This document shows positions 53,924-61,926 of a stretch of DNA of 64,000 nt, piece after piece. Each line of letters begins with the position of its first letter. Position 1 is the first letter of the stretch. The stretch is from Polaribacter sp. L3A8. Lineage in GTDB: Bacteria; Bacteroidota; Bacteroidia; Flavobacteriales; Flavobacteriaceae. Both the position numbers and the translations under genes were made by a program. The stretch is from positions 4,136,501 through 4,200,500 of the forward strand of contig NZ_CP047026.1 in assembly GCF_009796785.1 (NCBI RefSeq). The letters run 5' to 3'. The notes below the pieces were generated by a model, which saw nothing but the letters and a program-made list of their open reading frames with translations, was not told the DNA's origin and did not search any database.

Positions 53924-55609
53924 ATGAGTATTCAAGTTTGGACATGGATTTTAGTGGGGTTTACATTTGCCATATATATTGGTATTGCAATTTGGTCTAG
54001 AGCAGGATCTACAAAAGAGTTTTATGTAGCAGGTGGTGGTGTTTCTCCCTTGGCTAATGGATTAGCTACTGCAGCAGATTGGATGTCTGCCGCTTCATTT
54101 ATTTCTATGGCAGGACTCATTTCCTTTAATGGGTATGATGGTTCTGTTTATTTAATGGGTTGGACCGGTGGTTATGTTTTATTAGCTTTATTGCTAGCAC
54201 CATATTTAAGAAAATTCGGAAAGTTTACAGTACCAGATTTTATAGGAGATCGCTATTATTCTAATGTTGCCAGAAGTGTTGCGGTATTTTGCGCGCTTTT
54301 AGTTTCTTTTACTTATGTAGCTGGTCAAATGAGAGGAGTTGGTTTGGTTTTTTCTAGATTTTTAGAGGTTGATATTAATACAGGAGTAATTATTGGGATG
54401 ATAATTGTTCTTTTCTATGCTGTTTTAGGAGGAATGAAAGGGATAACCTATACACAAGTTGCTCAATATTGCGTGTTGATATTCGCTTTTATGGTTCCGG
54501 CAATTTACATTTCTATTCAAATGACAGGCAATCCAATTCCGCAATTAGGTTTTGGAGGAATGGATGAAAATGGCGTATATCTTTTAGATAAGTTAGATGG
54601 TTTGCATAAAGAATTAGGTTTTGCAGAATACACGTCGGGTAGTAAAAGTACGTTAGATGTTTTCTTAATTACAGCAGCTTTAATGTTTGGAACGGCAGGA
54701 TTGCCACATGTTATTGTTCGTTTTTTTACGGTAAAAAAAGTGTCTGATGCTCGTAAATCTGCTGGTTGGGCATTGTTGTTAATTGCTATTTTGTATACTA
54801 CCGCACCAGCTATTTCTGTTTTTTCTAGAACTAATTTAATAGAAACAGTTAGCAATAAAGAGTACGATAAGTTGCCAGAATGGTTTAATAATTGGGAAAA
54901 AACGGGACTTATAAAGTTTGATGATAAAAATAAGGATGGAAAGATTCAATATGTTGCAGATGAAACAATAAATGAATTAACAGTAGATAAGGATATAATG
55001 GTTTTAGCAAACCCAGAAATTGCAGGATTACCAAATTGGGTAATTGCATTGGTTGGAGCAGGTGGTTTAGCAGCAGCATTATCTACTGCAGCAGGTTTGT
55101 TATTGGTTATTTCTGCATCTGTTTCTCATGATTTAATTAAGAAAATGATCAATCCAAAAATATCAGAAAAAGGAGAATTACTTGCAGCAAGATTATCTGC
55201 TGTAGTGGCAGTTTGTGTTGCAGGTTATTTTGGCATAAATCCTCCAGATTTTGTCGCCGCCACGGTTGCATTGGCTTTTGGTTTAGCTGCTGCCTCGTTT
55301 TTTCCAGCAATAGTTTTGGGTATTTTTAGTAAAAGAATGAACAAAGAAGGTGCAATTTTAGGGATGTTGGTAGGTATTTTATTAATGTTGTTTTATATGA
55401 TGAAGTTCAAATTCGATTGGTTTGGAGGGGGTACAAAAGAAGATTGGTGGTTTGGAATTTCTCCAGAAGGATTTGGTACAGTTGCAATGATGGCTAATTT
55501 TATTATTTCAGTGATTGTTTCTAGGTTTACACCAGAACCACCTAAAGATGTTGTGAAAATTGTAGAAAGTATTAGAATTCCGAGTGGAGCAGGAGATGCA
55601 ACACATTAA
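53924..55609 (+). CDS. Sodium:solute symporter, VC_2705/ActP type
   Basis: The protein has 561 residues with 12 to 13 membrane helices. The SSS signature region FYVAGGGVSPLANGLATAAD, then WMSAASFISMAGLI, FVPDFIGDRYYSNVAR-like and GTAGLPHVIVRFFTVKKV, matches the acetate/pyruvate branch. An extra hydrophilic loop (KFDDKNKDGKIQYVADE, about 328-345) looks like an EF-hand-style calcium loop (DKNKDGKIQ). The gene clusters with acs, which suggests acetate uptake, though the substrate is inferred. Confidence 0.9.
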   Translation: MSIQVWTWILVGFTFAIYIGIAIWSRAGSTKEFYVAGGGVSPLANGLATAADWMSAASFISMAGLISFNGYDGSVYLMGWTGGYVLLALLLAPYLRKFGKFTVPDFIGDRYYSNVARSVAVFCALLVSFTYVAGQMRGVGLVFSRFLEVDINTGVIIGMIIVLFYAVLGGMKGITYTQVAQYCVLIFAFMVPAIYISIQMTGNPIPQLGFGGMDENGVYLLDKLDGLHKELGFAEYTSGSKSTLDVFLITAALMFGTAGLPHVIVRFFTVKKVSDARKSAGWALLLIAILYTTAPAISVFSRTNLIETVSNKEYDKLPEWFNNWEKTGLIKFDDKNKDGKIQYVADETINELTVDKDIMVLANPEIAGLPNWVIALVGAGGLAAALSTAAGLLLVISASVSHDLIKKMINPKISEKGELLAARLSAVVAVCVAGYFGINPPDFVAATVALAFGLAAASFFPAIVLGIFSKRMNKEGAILGMLVGILLMLFYMMKFKFDWFGGGTKEDWWFGISPEGFGTVAMMANFIISVIVSRFTPEPPKDVVKIVESIRIPSGAGDATH

Positions 55610-55618
55610 AATAAAGTA

Positions 55619-55825
55619 TTAGTAATTAATTGACTTCTTAAACTGTCTGTTAAAGTAACTGGTGTTATTAAAACCAGATTTAAAAACAATTTTAGACATT
55701 CTAAAATCTTTAGATTCTTTTATCAATTTCTTAGAAAACTTTATTTTTTCAGAATTTAAAAAATCAATAGGAGAAATACCTAAAGTATTTTTAAACTTTT
55801 TATGAAAGTGAGATTTATATTTACG
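55619..55825 (-). pseudogene. AraC-family regulator, C-terminal HTH remnant
   Basis: On the minus strand 68 codons encode SHFHKKFKNTLGISPIDFLN and IVFKSGFNNTSYFNRQFKKS before a TAA. This is the second half of an AraC/XylS double HTH. In frame upstream a TAG (55828-55826) stops the reading, and AraC-linker-like residues continue in another frame to about 55890, so the gene is truncated and frame-disrupted. It lies between the symporter and acs, where a regulator of acetate use may once have stood. The rest of 55610-56194 shows no other gene. Confidence 0.75.
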
Positions 55826-56194
55826 CTAATAATTTTGTTTATTAAGTTTCGTCGTTGTTTTTTATAAGAACTAAGATCTATTTGAATATTGGAAAAGACA
55901 CACTTAACAGATGATGTTACCTAAGGTAAAAGTGCACGTTTTTTTTTAGTAATAGCATTAAGACTTTATTTTTTTATCCGTTCTAGTGTACTTAAAGAAA
56001 AGGAATAACTATTTTTTTAAGGAAAGTAATTTAGCAGCATAAAATATGTTTTGCATATTAAATATTAAAAGCAGTAAAAAGAGATGTAATTTTTATTTTT
56101 TATGTTAAAAAAACACTTAAATAAATCTATTAGGCTTCTTAATGAGGAATATAATTTATATTTTTAGAAATAATTACAATTAACTACATACAAC

Positions 56195-58102
56195 ATGAGT
56201 AACTACCATATAAAACACTTAGAAGAATATTTTAAAGTCTATAGAAAATCGATAAGAGAACCAGAAAATTTTTGGGAAGAAATAGCTGAAGAGCATTTTT
56301 TATGGCGAAAAAAATGGGATAAAGTTTTAGATTGGGATTTTTCTAAGCCAGAAGTAAAATGGTTTCAAGGAGCCAAATTAAATATAACAGAGAATTGTAT
56401 AGACAGACATTTAACAACTAGAGGAGATAAAACGGCAATTTTATTTGAACCAAATGATCCTAATGAAGCCGCAGAACATATTACTTATAATCAATTGCAT
56501 GAAAGAGTAAATCAATTTGCAAATGTTTTAAAAGAACACGGCGTTAAAAAAGGAGATAGAGTTTGTATTTACGTCCCTATGATTCCAGAATTGGCAATTT
56601 CATTGCTGGCTTGTGCTAGAATTGGTGCTATTCATTCTGTAGTTTTTGCAGGTTTTTCTGCAACAGCATTATCAACAAGAATAAATGATTCTGATTGTAA
56701 AATGGTTATTACTGCAGATGGTTCTTTTAGAGGGAAAAAAGCGATCGATTTAAAAGGAATTGTAGATGAAGCTTTAGACAGTTGTCCTGGAGTAGAAAAT
56801 GTGTTGGTTGCCAAAAGAACCCATGCAAATATCAATATGAAAGAAGGACGAGATAAATGGTTACAACCTTTATTAGACGACGCTTCTATAGAATGTAAAG
56901 CAGAAATAATGGATGCAGAAGATCCGTTGTTTATTTTATACACTTCTGGTTCTACGGGAAAACCGAAAGGAATGGTGCATACTACGGCGGGTTATATGGT
57001 GTACACTGCGTATACCTTTAAAAACGCTTTTCAATATAGAGAAAATGATGTGTATTGGTGTACTGCCGATATTGGTTGGATTACCGGACACTCGTATATT
57101 GTATATGGACCTTTGGCAAACGGAGCAACTACTGTTTTGTTTGAAGGTGTACCAAGTTATCCAGATTTTGGACGCTTTTGGGATATCATCGACAAACATA
57201 AAGTGAGTCAGTTTTATACGGCACCAACAGCAATTAGAGCTTTAGCAAAACACGGTACAGCGTTAATAGATACATACGATTTATCAAGCTTAAAAGTATT
57301 GGGTTCTGTTGGAGAACCAATTAATGAGGAAGCGTGGCACTGGTATAACGATAATGTAGGTAAAGGAAGAAGCCCTATTGTAGATTCTTGGTGGCAAACA
57401 GAAACTGGTGGAATTATGATTACTCCAATTCCGTATGTAACACCAACAAAACCAACCTATGCCACCTTGCCTTTTATTGGAATTCAACCTGCAATTATGG
57501 ATGAAAACGGAGACGAATTAAAAGGAAATCAAGTAGAAGGAAGATTGTGTATAAAATACCCTTGGCCAAGTATTGCAAGAACCATTTGGGGCAATCATGA
57601 GCGATATAAAGAAACCTATTTTTCTGCGTTTGATAATATGTATTTTACAGGTGATGGAGCGCTTAGAGATGAGGTTGGGTATTACAGAATTACAGGTAGA
57701 GTAGATGATGTAATTATTGTTTCTGGTCATAATTTAGGAACCGCACCCATAGAAGACGCTATTAATGAGCATCCTGCAATTGCAGAAAGTGCCATTGTTG
57801 GTTTTCCACATGATATAAAAGGAAGTGCTTTATATGGATATATAACCTTAAAAGATGCAGGAGAATACAGAGATCATAACAATTTGCAAAAGGAAATCAA
57901 TCAATTAATTACAGATAGAATTGGCCCAATTGCAAAATTAGATAAAATTCAGTTTACAGAAGGATTACCAAAAACACGTTCGGGGAAAATTATGAGACGT
58001 ATTTTACGTAAAATTGCTTGCAACGAAATAGATAATTTAGGTGACACAAGTACTTTGTTAAATCCAGAAATTGTACAAACCATTATTGATAACAAATTAT
58101 AA
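56195..58102 (+). CDS. acs: Acetyl-CoA synthetase
   Basis: The protein has 635 residues. It activates acetate with ATP and CoA through acetyl-AMP. The AMP-binding loop YTSGSTGKPKGM is at 249-260, preceded by VFAGFSATALSTRI. WWQTETGG carries the acetate pocket Trp, and the C-terminal PKTRSGKIMR contains Lys598, the site usually controlled by acetylation. Two kinase/regulator genes follow at 25 and 3 bp, suggesting one transcript. The gene's own promoter is not obvious in the 585-bp upstream gap. Confidence 0.96.
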   Translation: MSNYHIKHLEEYFKVYRKSIREPENFWEEIAEEHFLWRKKWDKVLDWDFSKPEVKWFQGAKLNITENCIDRHLTTRGDKTAILFEPNDPNEAAEHITYNQLHERVNQFANVLKEHGVKKGDRVCIYVPMIPELAISLLACARIGAIHSVVFAGFSATALSTRINDSDCKMVITADGSFRGKKAIDLKGIVDEALDSCPGVENVLVAKRTHANINMKEGRDKWLQPLLDDASIECKAEIMDAEDPLFILYTSGSTGKPKGMVHTTAGYMVYTAYTFKNAFQYRENDVYWCTADIGWITGHSYIVYGPLANGATTVLFEGVPSYPDFGRFWDIIDKHKVSQFYTAPTAIRALAKHGTALIDTYDLSSLKVLGSVGEPINEEAWHWYNDNVGKGRSPIVDSWWQTETGGIMITPIPYVTPTKPTYATLPFIGIQPAIMDENGDELKGNQVEGRLCIKYPWPSIARTIWGNHERYKETYFSAFDNMYFTGDGALRDEVGYYRITGRVDDVIIVSGHNLGTAPIEDAINEHPAIAESAIVGFPHDIKGSALYGYITLKDAGEYRDHNNLQKEINQLITDRIGPIAKLDKIQFTEGLPKTRSGKIMRRILRKIACNEIDNLGDTSTLLNPEIVQTIIDNKL

Positions 58103-58127
58103 TTTGTTCGATTTTTTTTGTTGATAA

Positions 58128-59228
58128 ATGGAAAATCAAATCACGTTAGAAGATAAATTAAAAGAAAGAATTAAAGAGCTGACTTGTTTGTACCGAGTCA
58201 GCTCCTTAATTAGAGAGAGTGATTTTAATAATGTAGCAGTTTTATTAAAGGAAATTGCCATCAGTTTAAAGGAGGCAATTCGATTTCCAGAAGAAGCATT
58301 TGTAGAAATTAAAGTTGATGGTATTACCGTTGTTGCAGGCAAAAAAATAGAAGATGTTATTTTTATTATTTCTGCCATTAAAACATTTAGCCATATAAAA
58401 GGAGCTGTAACTGTTGGGTATTCTAAACAAAAATTTTCTGAAAACGCATTTTTAAAAGAAGAAAAATTATTGTTAAAGAAAATAGCCTTAGAAATTGGCG
58501 ATTTTTTAGAAAGAGAACAAATAAAGGAAAAAGAAAAAATTGCTCAAAGTCAAATAGAAAGAGCGGGCAGGTTAACTATTTTAGGTCAAATTACTGCAGG
58601 AATTGCACATGAATTAAATACACCATTAGCCAATATTTTAGGATTTACAGAATTGCTAAAAGAGCGTTATAAAGAGGATGAAATAGGTAGTGAAGATTTA
58701 GAAAAAGTAATAAATAGTGCTATTTACTCTAGAGAAGTTGTAAAAAAATTAATGTTCTTTTCTTGTGAAATGCCACAACAAATGACATCAATAAATATCA
58801 ATTTAATTATTGATGAATCCATACGTTTGTTAAACCCTAATTTTACGAAGAAAAATATAAGTTATACTATTTCTTTTTCTAGTGATGAGGTTTATTTAAA
58901 AGTTGATAAAATTCAGCTTACACAAGTAATCTTTAATTTGGTAATGAATGCTATTTATTTTTCGCCTGTAAATGGTGAAATTAATCTTGATGTTAAAGAG
59001 AAACGAAAAATAGTAGAAATTAAAATTTCTGATCAAGGAGAGGGAATCTCTAAAGAAAATTCAGAAAACATTTTTAATCCATTTTTTACAACCAAACCTG
59101 TTGGAGATGGTGCTGGTTTAGGATTAAGCGTTGTACATGGAATTATTAAAAGTCATAAAGGAGCGATAACACATGAACCAAATTCGCCAAAAGGCACTAT
59201 TTTTGTTGTTCGCTTTCCTAAAAGTTAA
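58128..59228 (+). CDS. NtrB-like sensor histidine kinase
   Basis: The protein has 366 residues, cytoplasmic, with no membrane helix. An N-terminal GAF-like or small sensory region (1-125) precedes a coiled linker. The H-box GIAHELNTPLANILGF has His161, followed by N-box NLVMNAIYFSP, G1 DQGEGIS and G2 GDGAGLGLS. It is 25 bp after acs and 3 bp before the sigma-54 activator gene, so it is the cognate kinase. Its signal may be a metabolic cue tied to acetate or energy state; this is inferred. Confidence 0.92.
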   Translation: MENQITLEDKLKERIKELTCLYRVSSLIRESDFNNVAVLLKEIAISLKEAIRFPEEAFVEIKVDGITVVAGKKIEDVIFIISAIKTFSHIKGAVTVGYSKQKFSENAFLKEEKLLLKKIALEIGDFLEREQIKEKEKIAQSQIERAGRLTILGQITAGIAHELNTPLANILGFTELLKERYKEDEIGSEDLEKVINSAIYSREVVKKLMFFSCEMPQQMTSININLIIDESIRLLNPNFTKKNISYTISFSSDEVYLKVDKIQLTQVIFNLVMNAIYFSPVNGEINLDVKEKRKIVEIKISDQGEGISKENSENIFNPFFTTKPVGDGAGLGLSVVHGIIKSHKGAITHEPNSPKGTIFVVRFPKS

Positions 59229-59231
59229 AAG

Positions 59232-60557
59232 ATGCTAAACAAAGAGAATATTTTAATTGTAGATGATGATATTCACATTCTAGAACTCATCCAAAGGCAT
59301 TTACAATCCCTAAATTATCATACCTATAAAGCCATTTCTGTAAAAGAGGCCTTAGAAATTCTAAAAGATACTTCTATAGATTTATTAATTACAGACTTGC
59401 AAATGCCTAGTGTAGATGGTTTGGAGTTAATTAAGTATGTGTCTGAACATTATTCTAAAATGCCTAAGTTAGTCGTTACAGGTTTTCCGTCTATAAATGG
59501 TGCTTTAGAAGTGATGAAATCTGGTGCGGCAGATTATATTACCAAACCTTTTACAAAAGAAGAATTAAAAACGGCTATTTTTAAATCTTTAGCATCTAAA
59601 CCTAAAAGGGATAAAATTACCAAAGTAAAAGAAGAAATTGTATCGAAACCCTATGGAGAATTAATAGGGACATCACCTGCAATGAAAAAAGTGACAGATG
59701 TAATTGAGCGTTTAAAAAATAACAAAGCAACTGTTTTTATCCATGGAGAAAGCGGAACCGGAAAAGAGTTGGTTGCGCGCTCTATACATTATATGGGTAA
59801 ATTTTCTTCAGCACCATTTATTGTGGTAAACTGTGGAGCGATACCAGAAAACTTATTAGAATCAGAATTGTTTGGGTATGTAAAAGGAGCGTTTACAGGA
59901 GCAGATAAGGACAGAAAAGGTTTTTTTCAGGCAGCGAATAATGGTACTATTTTTTTAGATGAAATAGGGAATGCACCTTTATCAACGCAATTAAGATTAT
60001 TACGTGTTTTACAAGAAAAAGAAGTGGTAAGAGTGGGAGCTCAAAAACCAGAAAAAATAGATGTTCGTGTAATTGCGGCAACCAACATCAACCTAAAAGA
60101 ATTGATAAAAAAAGAGCGCTTTAGAGAAGATTTGTATTACAGATTAACGGTTGTGCAAATAGAAGTTCCTTCTTTGTTAGAAAGAGTTACAGACCTTCCG
60201 TTATTGGTAGATAAGTTCTTGTTTAAATACGGAATAGAATACAAAGACCGTTTTTTAAAAATGACTCCAGAAGCTTTAGAAGTTCTAAAAAAATACAATT
60301 GGCCCGGAAATATTAGGGAGTTAGAAAATGTAATACAAAGAGCTATTATTATGTGTGATAAGTTAGTAGATGTAGAGCATTTACCAGAACACATAAAGTA
60401 TCAGATTGATTTTTCTGAAAATCAAGAATTACTATCATTAAAAGAGTTTGAGAAAACGTATATTTTAAAAGTGCTTCAGGCTACAAATAACAACAAAACA
60501 AAAGCAGCAGAAATTCTTCAAATTGATCGAAAAACACTTCGAGAAAAGTTAAAATAA
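59232..60557 (+). CDS. Sigma-54-dependent response regulator (NtrC family)
   Basis: The protein has 441 residues. Receiver domain: DDD at 11-13, phospho-Asp55 in LLITDLQMPS, Lys of ITKPF. AAA+ domain (about 140-380): Walker A GESGTGKE (172-179), the sigma-54 contact loop GAFTGA (209-214) intact, Walker B FLDEIG, and R-finger region EDLYYRL. A Fis-type HTH closes the protein (KTKAAEILQIDRKTLREKLK). It can activate sigma-54 promoters; an excellent candidate lies 140 bp after its stop codon. Confidence 0.95.
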   Translation: MLNKENILIVDDDIHILELIQRHLQSLNYHTYKAISVKEALEILKDTSIDLLITDLQMPSVDGLELIKYVSEHYSKMPKLVVTGFPSINGALEVMKSGAADYITKPFTKEELKTAIFKSLASKPKRDKITKVKEEIVSKPYGELIGTSPAMKKVTDVIERLKNNKATVFIHGESGTGKELVARSIHYMGKFSSAPFIVVNCGAIPENLLESELFGYVKGAFTGADKDRKGFFQAANNGTIFLDEIGNAPLSTQLRLLRVLQEKEVVRVGAQKPEKIDVRVIAATNINLKELIKKERFREDLYYRLTVVQIEVPSLLERVTDLPLLVDKFLFKYGIEYKDRFLKMTPEALEVLKKYNWPGNIRELENVIQRAIIMCDKLVDVEHLPEHIKYQIDFSENQELLSLKEFEKTYILKVLQATNNNKTKAAEILQIDRKTLREKLK

Positions 60558-60585
60558 GTCTTTTAAGAAAAGTGGGTAAATAAGT

Positions 60586-60622
60586 AGCAGTTGGGGAAAT
60601 ATTCCTCAACTGCTTTTTTTTG
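60586..60622 (+). terminator. Terminator of the acs-kinase-regulator transcript
   Basis: AGCAGTTG pairs with CAACTGCT, extended by GGGAA/TTCCT, and is followed by eight T. Confidence 0.88.
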
Positions 60623-60695
60623 GTTTACAGTTAAATTTAAATTAAAGTATTGTTTTGTAGTGCTTTATGTTTTTGTTGATTTTCTTTTAAAAAAA

Positions 60696-60710
60696 TGGCA
60701 CATGGCTTGC
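60696..60710 (+). promoter_or_regulatory. Sigma-54 (-24/-12) promoter
   Basis: TGGCACATGGCTTGC matches TGGCAC-N5-TTGC exactly, with the GG (60697-60698) and GC (60709-60710) dinucleotides ten bases apart. Transcription should start near 60722, 19 bp before the first gene. A terminator separates it from the upstream activator gene. Confidence 0.85.
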
Positions 60711-60740
60711 CAATAGGTAGTTGTAATTAAAAAGATAATT

Positions 60741-60932
60741 ATGATACTCAATAATAAAAGTTTATGTAATACGTGTATTCATACAATAGATTGCAGCTTA
60801 ACATCAAACAAGAATGCAATTTGGTCTTGTAGCGAATATGAAAAAAGGAATTTAGACAGCAAGAATTCAACATCTATTTTAACACCAGGTTTTAGTTTTA
60901 TTGAGGGGGAAAGAGAATTAGAAATTATGTAA
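60741..60932 (+). CDS. Small four-Cys protein, first gene of the sigma-54 operon
   Basis: The protein has 63 residues. Cys9, Cys12, Cys18 and Cys30 form the pattern CNTCIHTIDC ... WSCSEYE, a likely metal (zinc or Fe-S) site in a minimal fold, followed by a disordered tail. Similar CxxC-x5-C ... CxE(Y/F) mini-proteins are, from memory, spread in Bacteroidota beside stress genes. It begins 31 bp after the sigma-54 promoter and is 20 bp before the GreA/Rnk-type gene. Function is unknown. Confidence 0.78.
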   Translation: MILNNKSLCNTCIHTIDCSLTSNKNAIWSCSEYEKRNLDSKNSTSILTPGFSFIEGERELEIM

Positions 60933-60952
60933 TAATTAAGATTTTAGAAAAA

Positions 60953-61363
60953 ATGAAGTATGGACAATTAATTATTGAAGAAAAAGAGTTTTTAATTATA
61001 GAAAAACTCTTGAATTTAAACAATGCAACAGCCTCAAAAACAGTTAAAAATCATATTTTAAAGTTACAAGAAGAGCTAAGAAACGCTACAAAAGTAGTTA
61101 CAGAAAATGAAATGCCTAATGATGTGGTAAGATTGAATTCTGTTGTAACAGTTAGTTCTCAAGATGGTTTGTGGGAAAAAACATTTAAACTAGTTGTACC
61201 TGCTAATAGTAACACGTTAGATAATAAAATTTCTTTATTGTTACCTATGGGAACAGCTGTTTTGGGTTACGCAAAGGGTGATGTTATTTTATGGGATTTT
61301 CCTGGAGGTTTACAAAAATTGAATGTGTTAAATGTAGAGCAAGAATTAAAAGTAACCAAATAG
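60953..61363 (+). CDS. GreA/GreB C-terminal domain protein (Rnk-like)
   Basis: The protein has 136 residues. The C-terminal FKBP-like Gre domain (about 50-130) shows VRLNSVVTVSSQDGLWEKTF, LVVPANSNTLDNKISLLLPM and GTAVLGYAKGDVILWDFPGG. The N-terminal 45 residues give only a short helical pair rather than the roughly 75-residue GreA coil with its acidic tip, as in E. coli Rnk. Such proteins bind the RNA polymerase secondary channel region and can compete with Gre factors or DksA. It lies in the sigma-54 operon, 6 bp before the next gene. Confidence 0.85.
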   Translation: MKYGQLIIEEKEFLIIEKLLNLNNATASKTVKNHILKLQEELRNATKVVTENEMPNDVVRLNSVVTVSSQDGLWEKTFKLVVPANSNTLDNKISLLLPMGTAVLGYAKGDVILWDFPGGLQKLNVLNVEQELKVTK

Positions 61364-61369
61364 GTAATT

Positions 61370-61726
61370 ATGATGCGTGTAAAAAATAATATAAGTGAAT
61401 ATTCTGAAAATGAAATAATTCAAAAAAGAAGTTTAAGAGAGGTAAAAAGATGGATGTTTGATCTTAATGAAATTTCGCAAGAATGTAATAATGTTGAGTT
61501 TGAAATACTTAAAAAAAAGAATTTAAGTGATTCTTTTTTTAAGATTGTAGAAGATAATAAGGTTTTACATCAGTTACTTTTAGAATATATAAATGTCTTA
61601 GATAATTACATTGAATGTATTGATTTAGAATGCGATTTATTCTTTTACACAGAGCATAAAAAAAATAGAAATTTATATATAGAGCATTTAAATAATTATA
61701 AAAAATTAAAAAATAGTATGGTCTAA
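61370..61726 (+). CDS. Helical protein of unknown function, third gene of the sigma-54 operon
   Basis: The protein has 118 residues and is mostly predicted helix with charged and aromatic residues (SLREVKRWMFDLNEISQEC, VLHQLLLEYINVLDNYIECI, LFFYTEHKKNRNLYIEHLNN). There is no signal peptide or membrane helix. I do not recognise the family. Its pattern of three long helices with Glu/His/Tyr positions could be a four-helix-type bundle. It is 6 bp after the Rnk-like gene and before a strong terminator, so it belongs to the operon. Confidence 0.75.
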   Translation: MMRVKNNISEYSENEIIQKRSLREVKRWMFDLNEISQECNNVEFEILKKKNLSDSFFKIVEDNKVLHQLLLEYINVLDNYIECIDLECDLFFYTEHKKNRNLYIEHLNNYKKLKNSMV

Positions 61727-61758
61727 TTTGCTAATTTGTTAAGTTAGTTTTTTTTGTA

Positions 61759-61794
61759 GGTAGCTCCAGATGAGATCTGGAGCTGCCTTTTTTT
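61759..61794 (+). terminator. Terminator of the sigma-54 operon
   Basis: AGCTCCAGAT pairs perfectly with ATCTGGAGCT around GAG, extended by GG/CC, and is followed by seven T. Confidence 0.93.
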
Positions 61795-61805
61795 ATGAGC
61801 TGTAA

Positions 61806-61839
61806 TTTGGGTGTTTTAGTAAACAGATACGTACTTTTG
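61806..61839 (+). promoter_or_regulatory. Promoter of the ABC exporter gene
   Basis: TTTG (61806-61809), 22-nt spacer, TACTTTTG (61832-61839) match the Bacteroidota consensus, about 88 bp before the start codon. Confidence 0.6.
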
Positions 61840-61926
61840 CATAGTATTTGTTTTGTTAATTTGTCATGTTATTTTATGTGGCATATAAATTGACTTCCGT
61901 ATTTACTTATATTCTTAAAAAATAAT

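Noticed and set aside
56913..57206. Plus-strand and antisense frames inside acs
   Set aside because: They are shadow frames of the well-supported acs gene.
61879..61893. Possible second sigma-54 promoter TGGCAT-N5-TTGA before the ABC exporter
   Set aside because: The -12 dinucleotide is GA rather than GC and a good TAnnTTTG promoter lies upstream.
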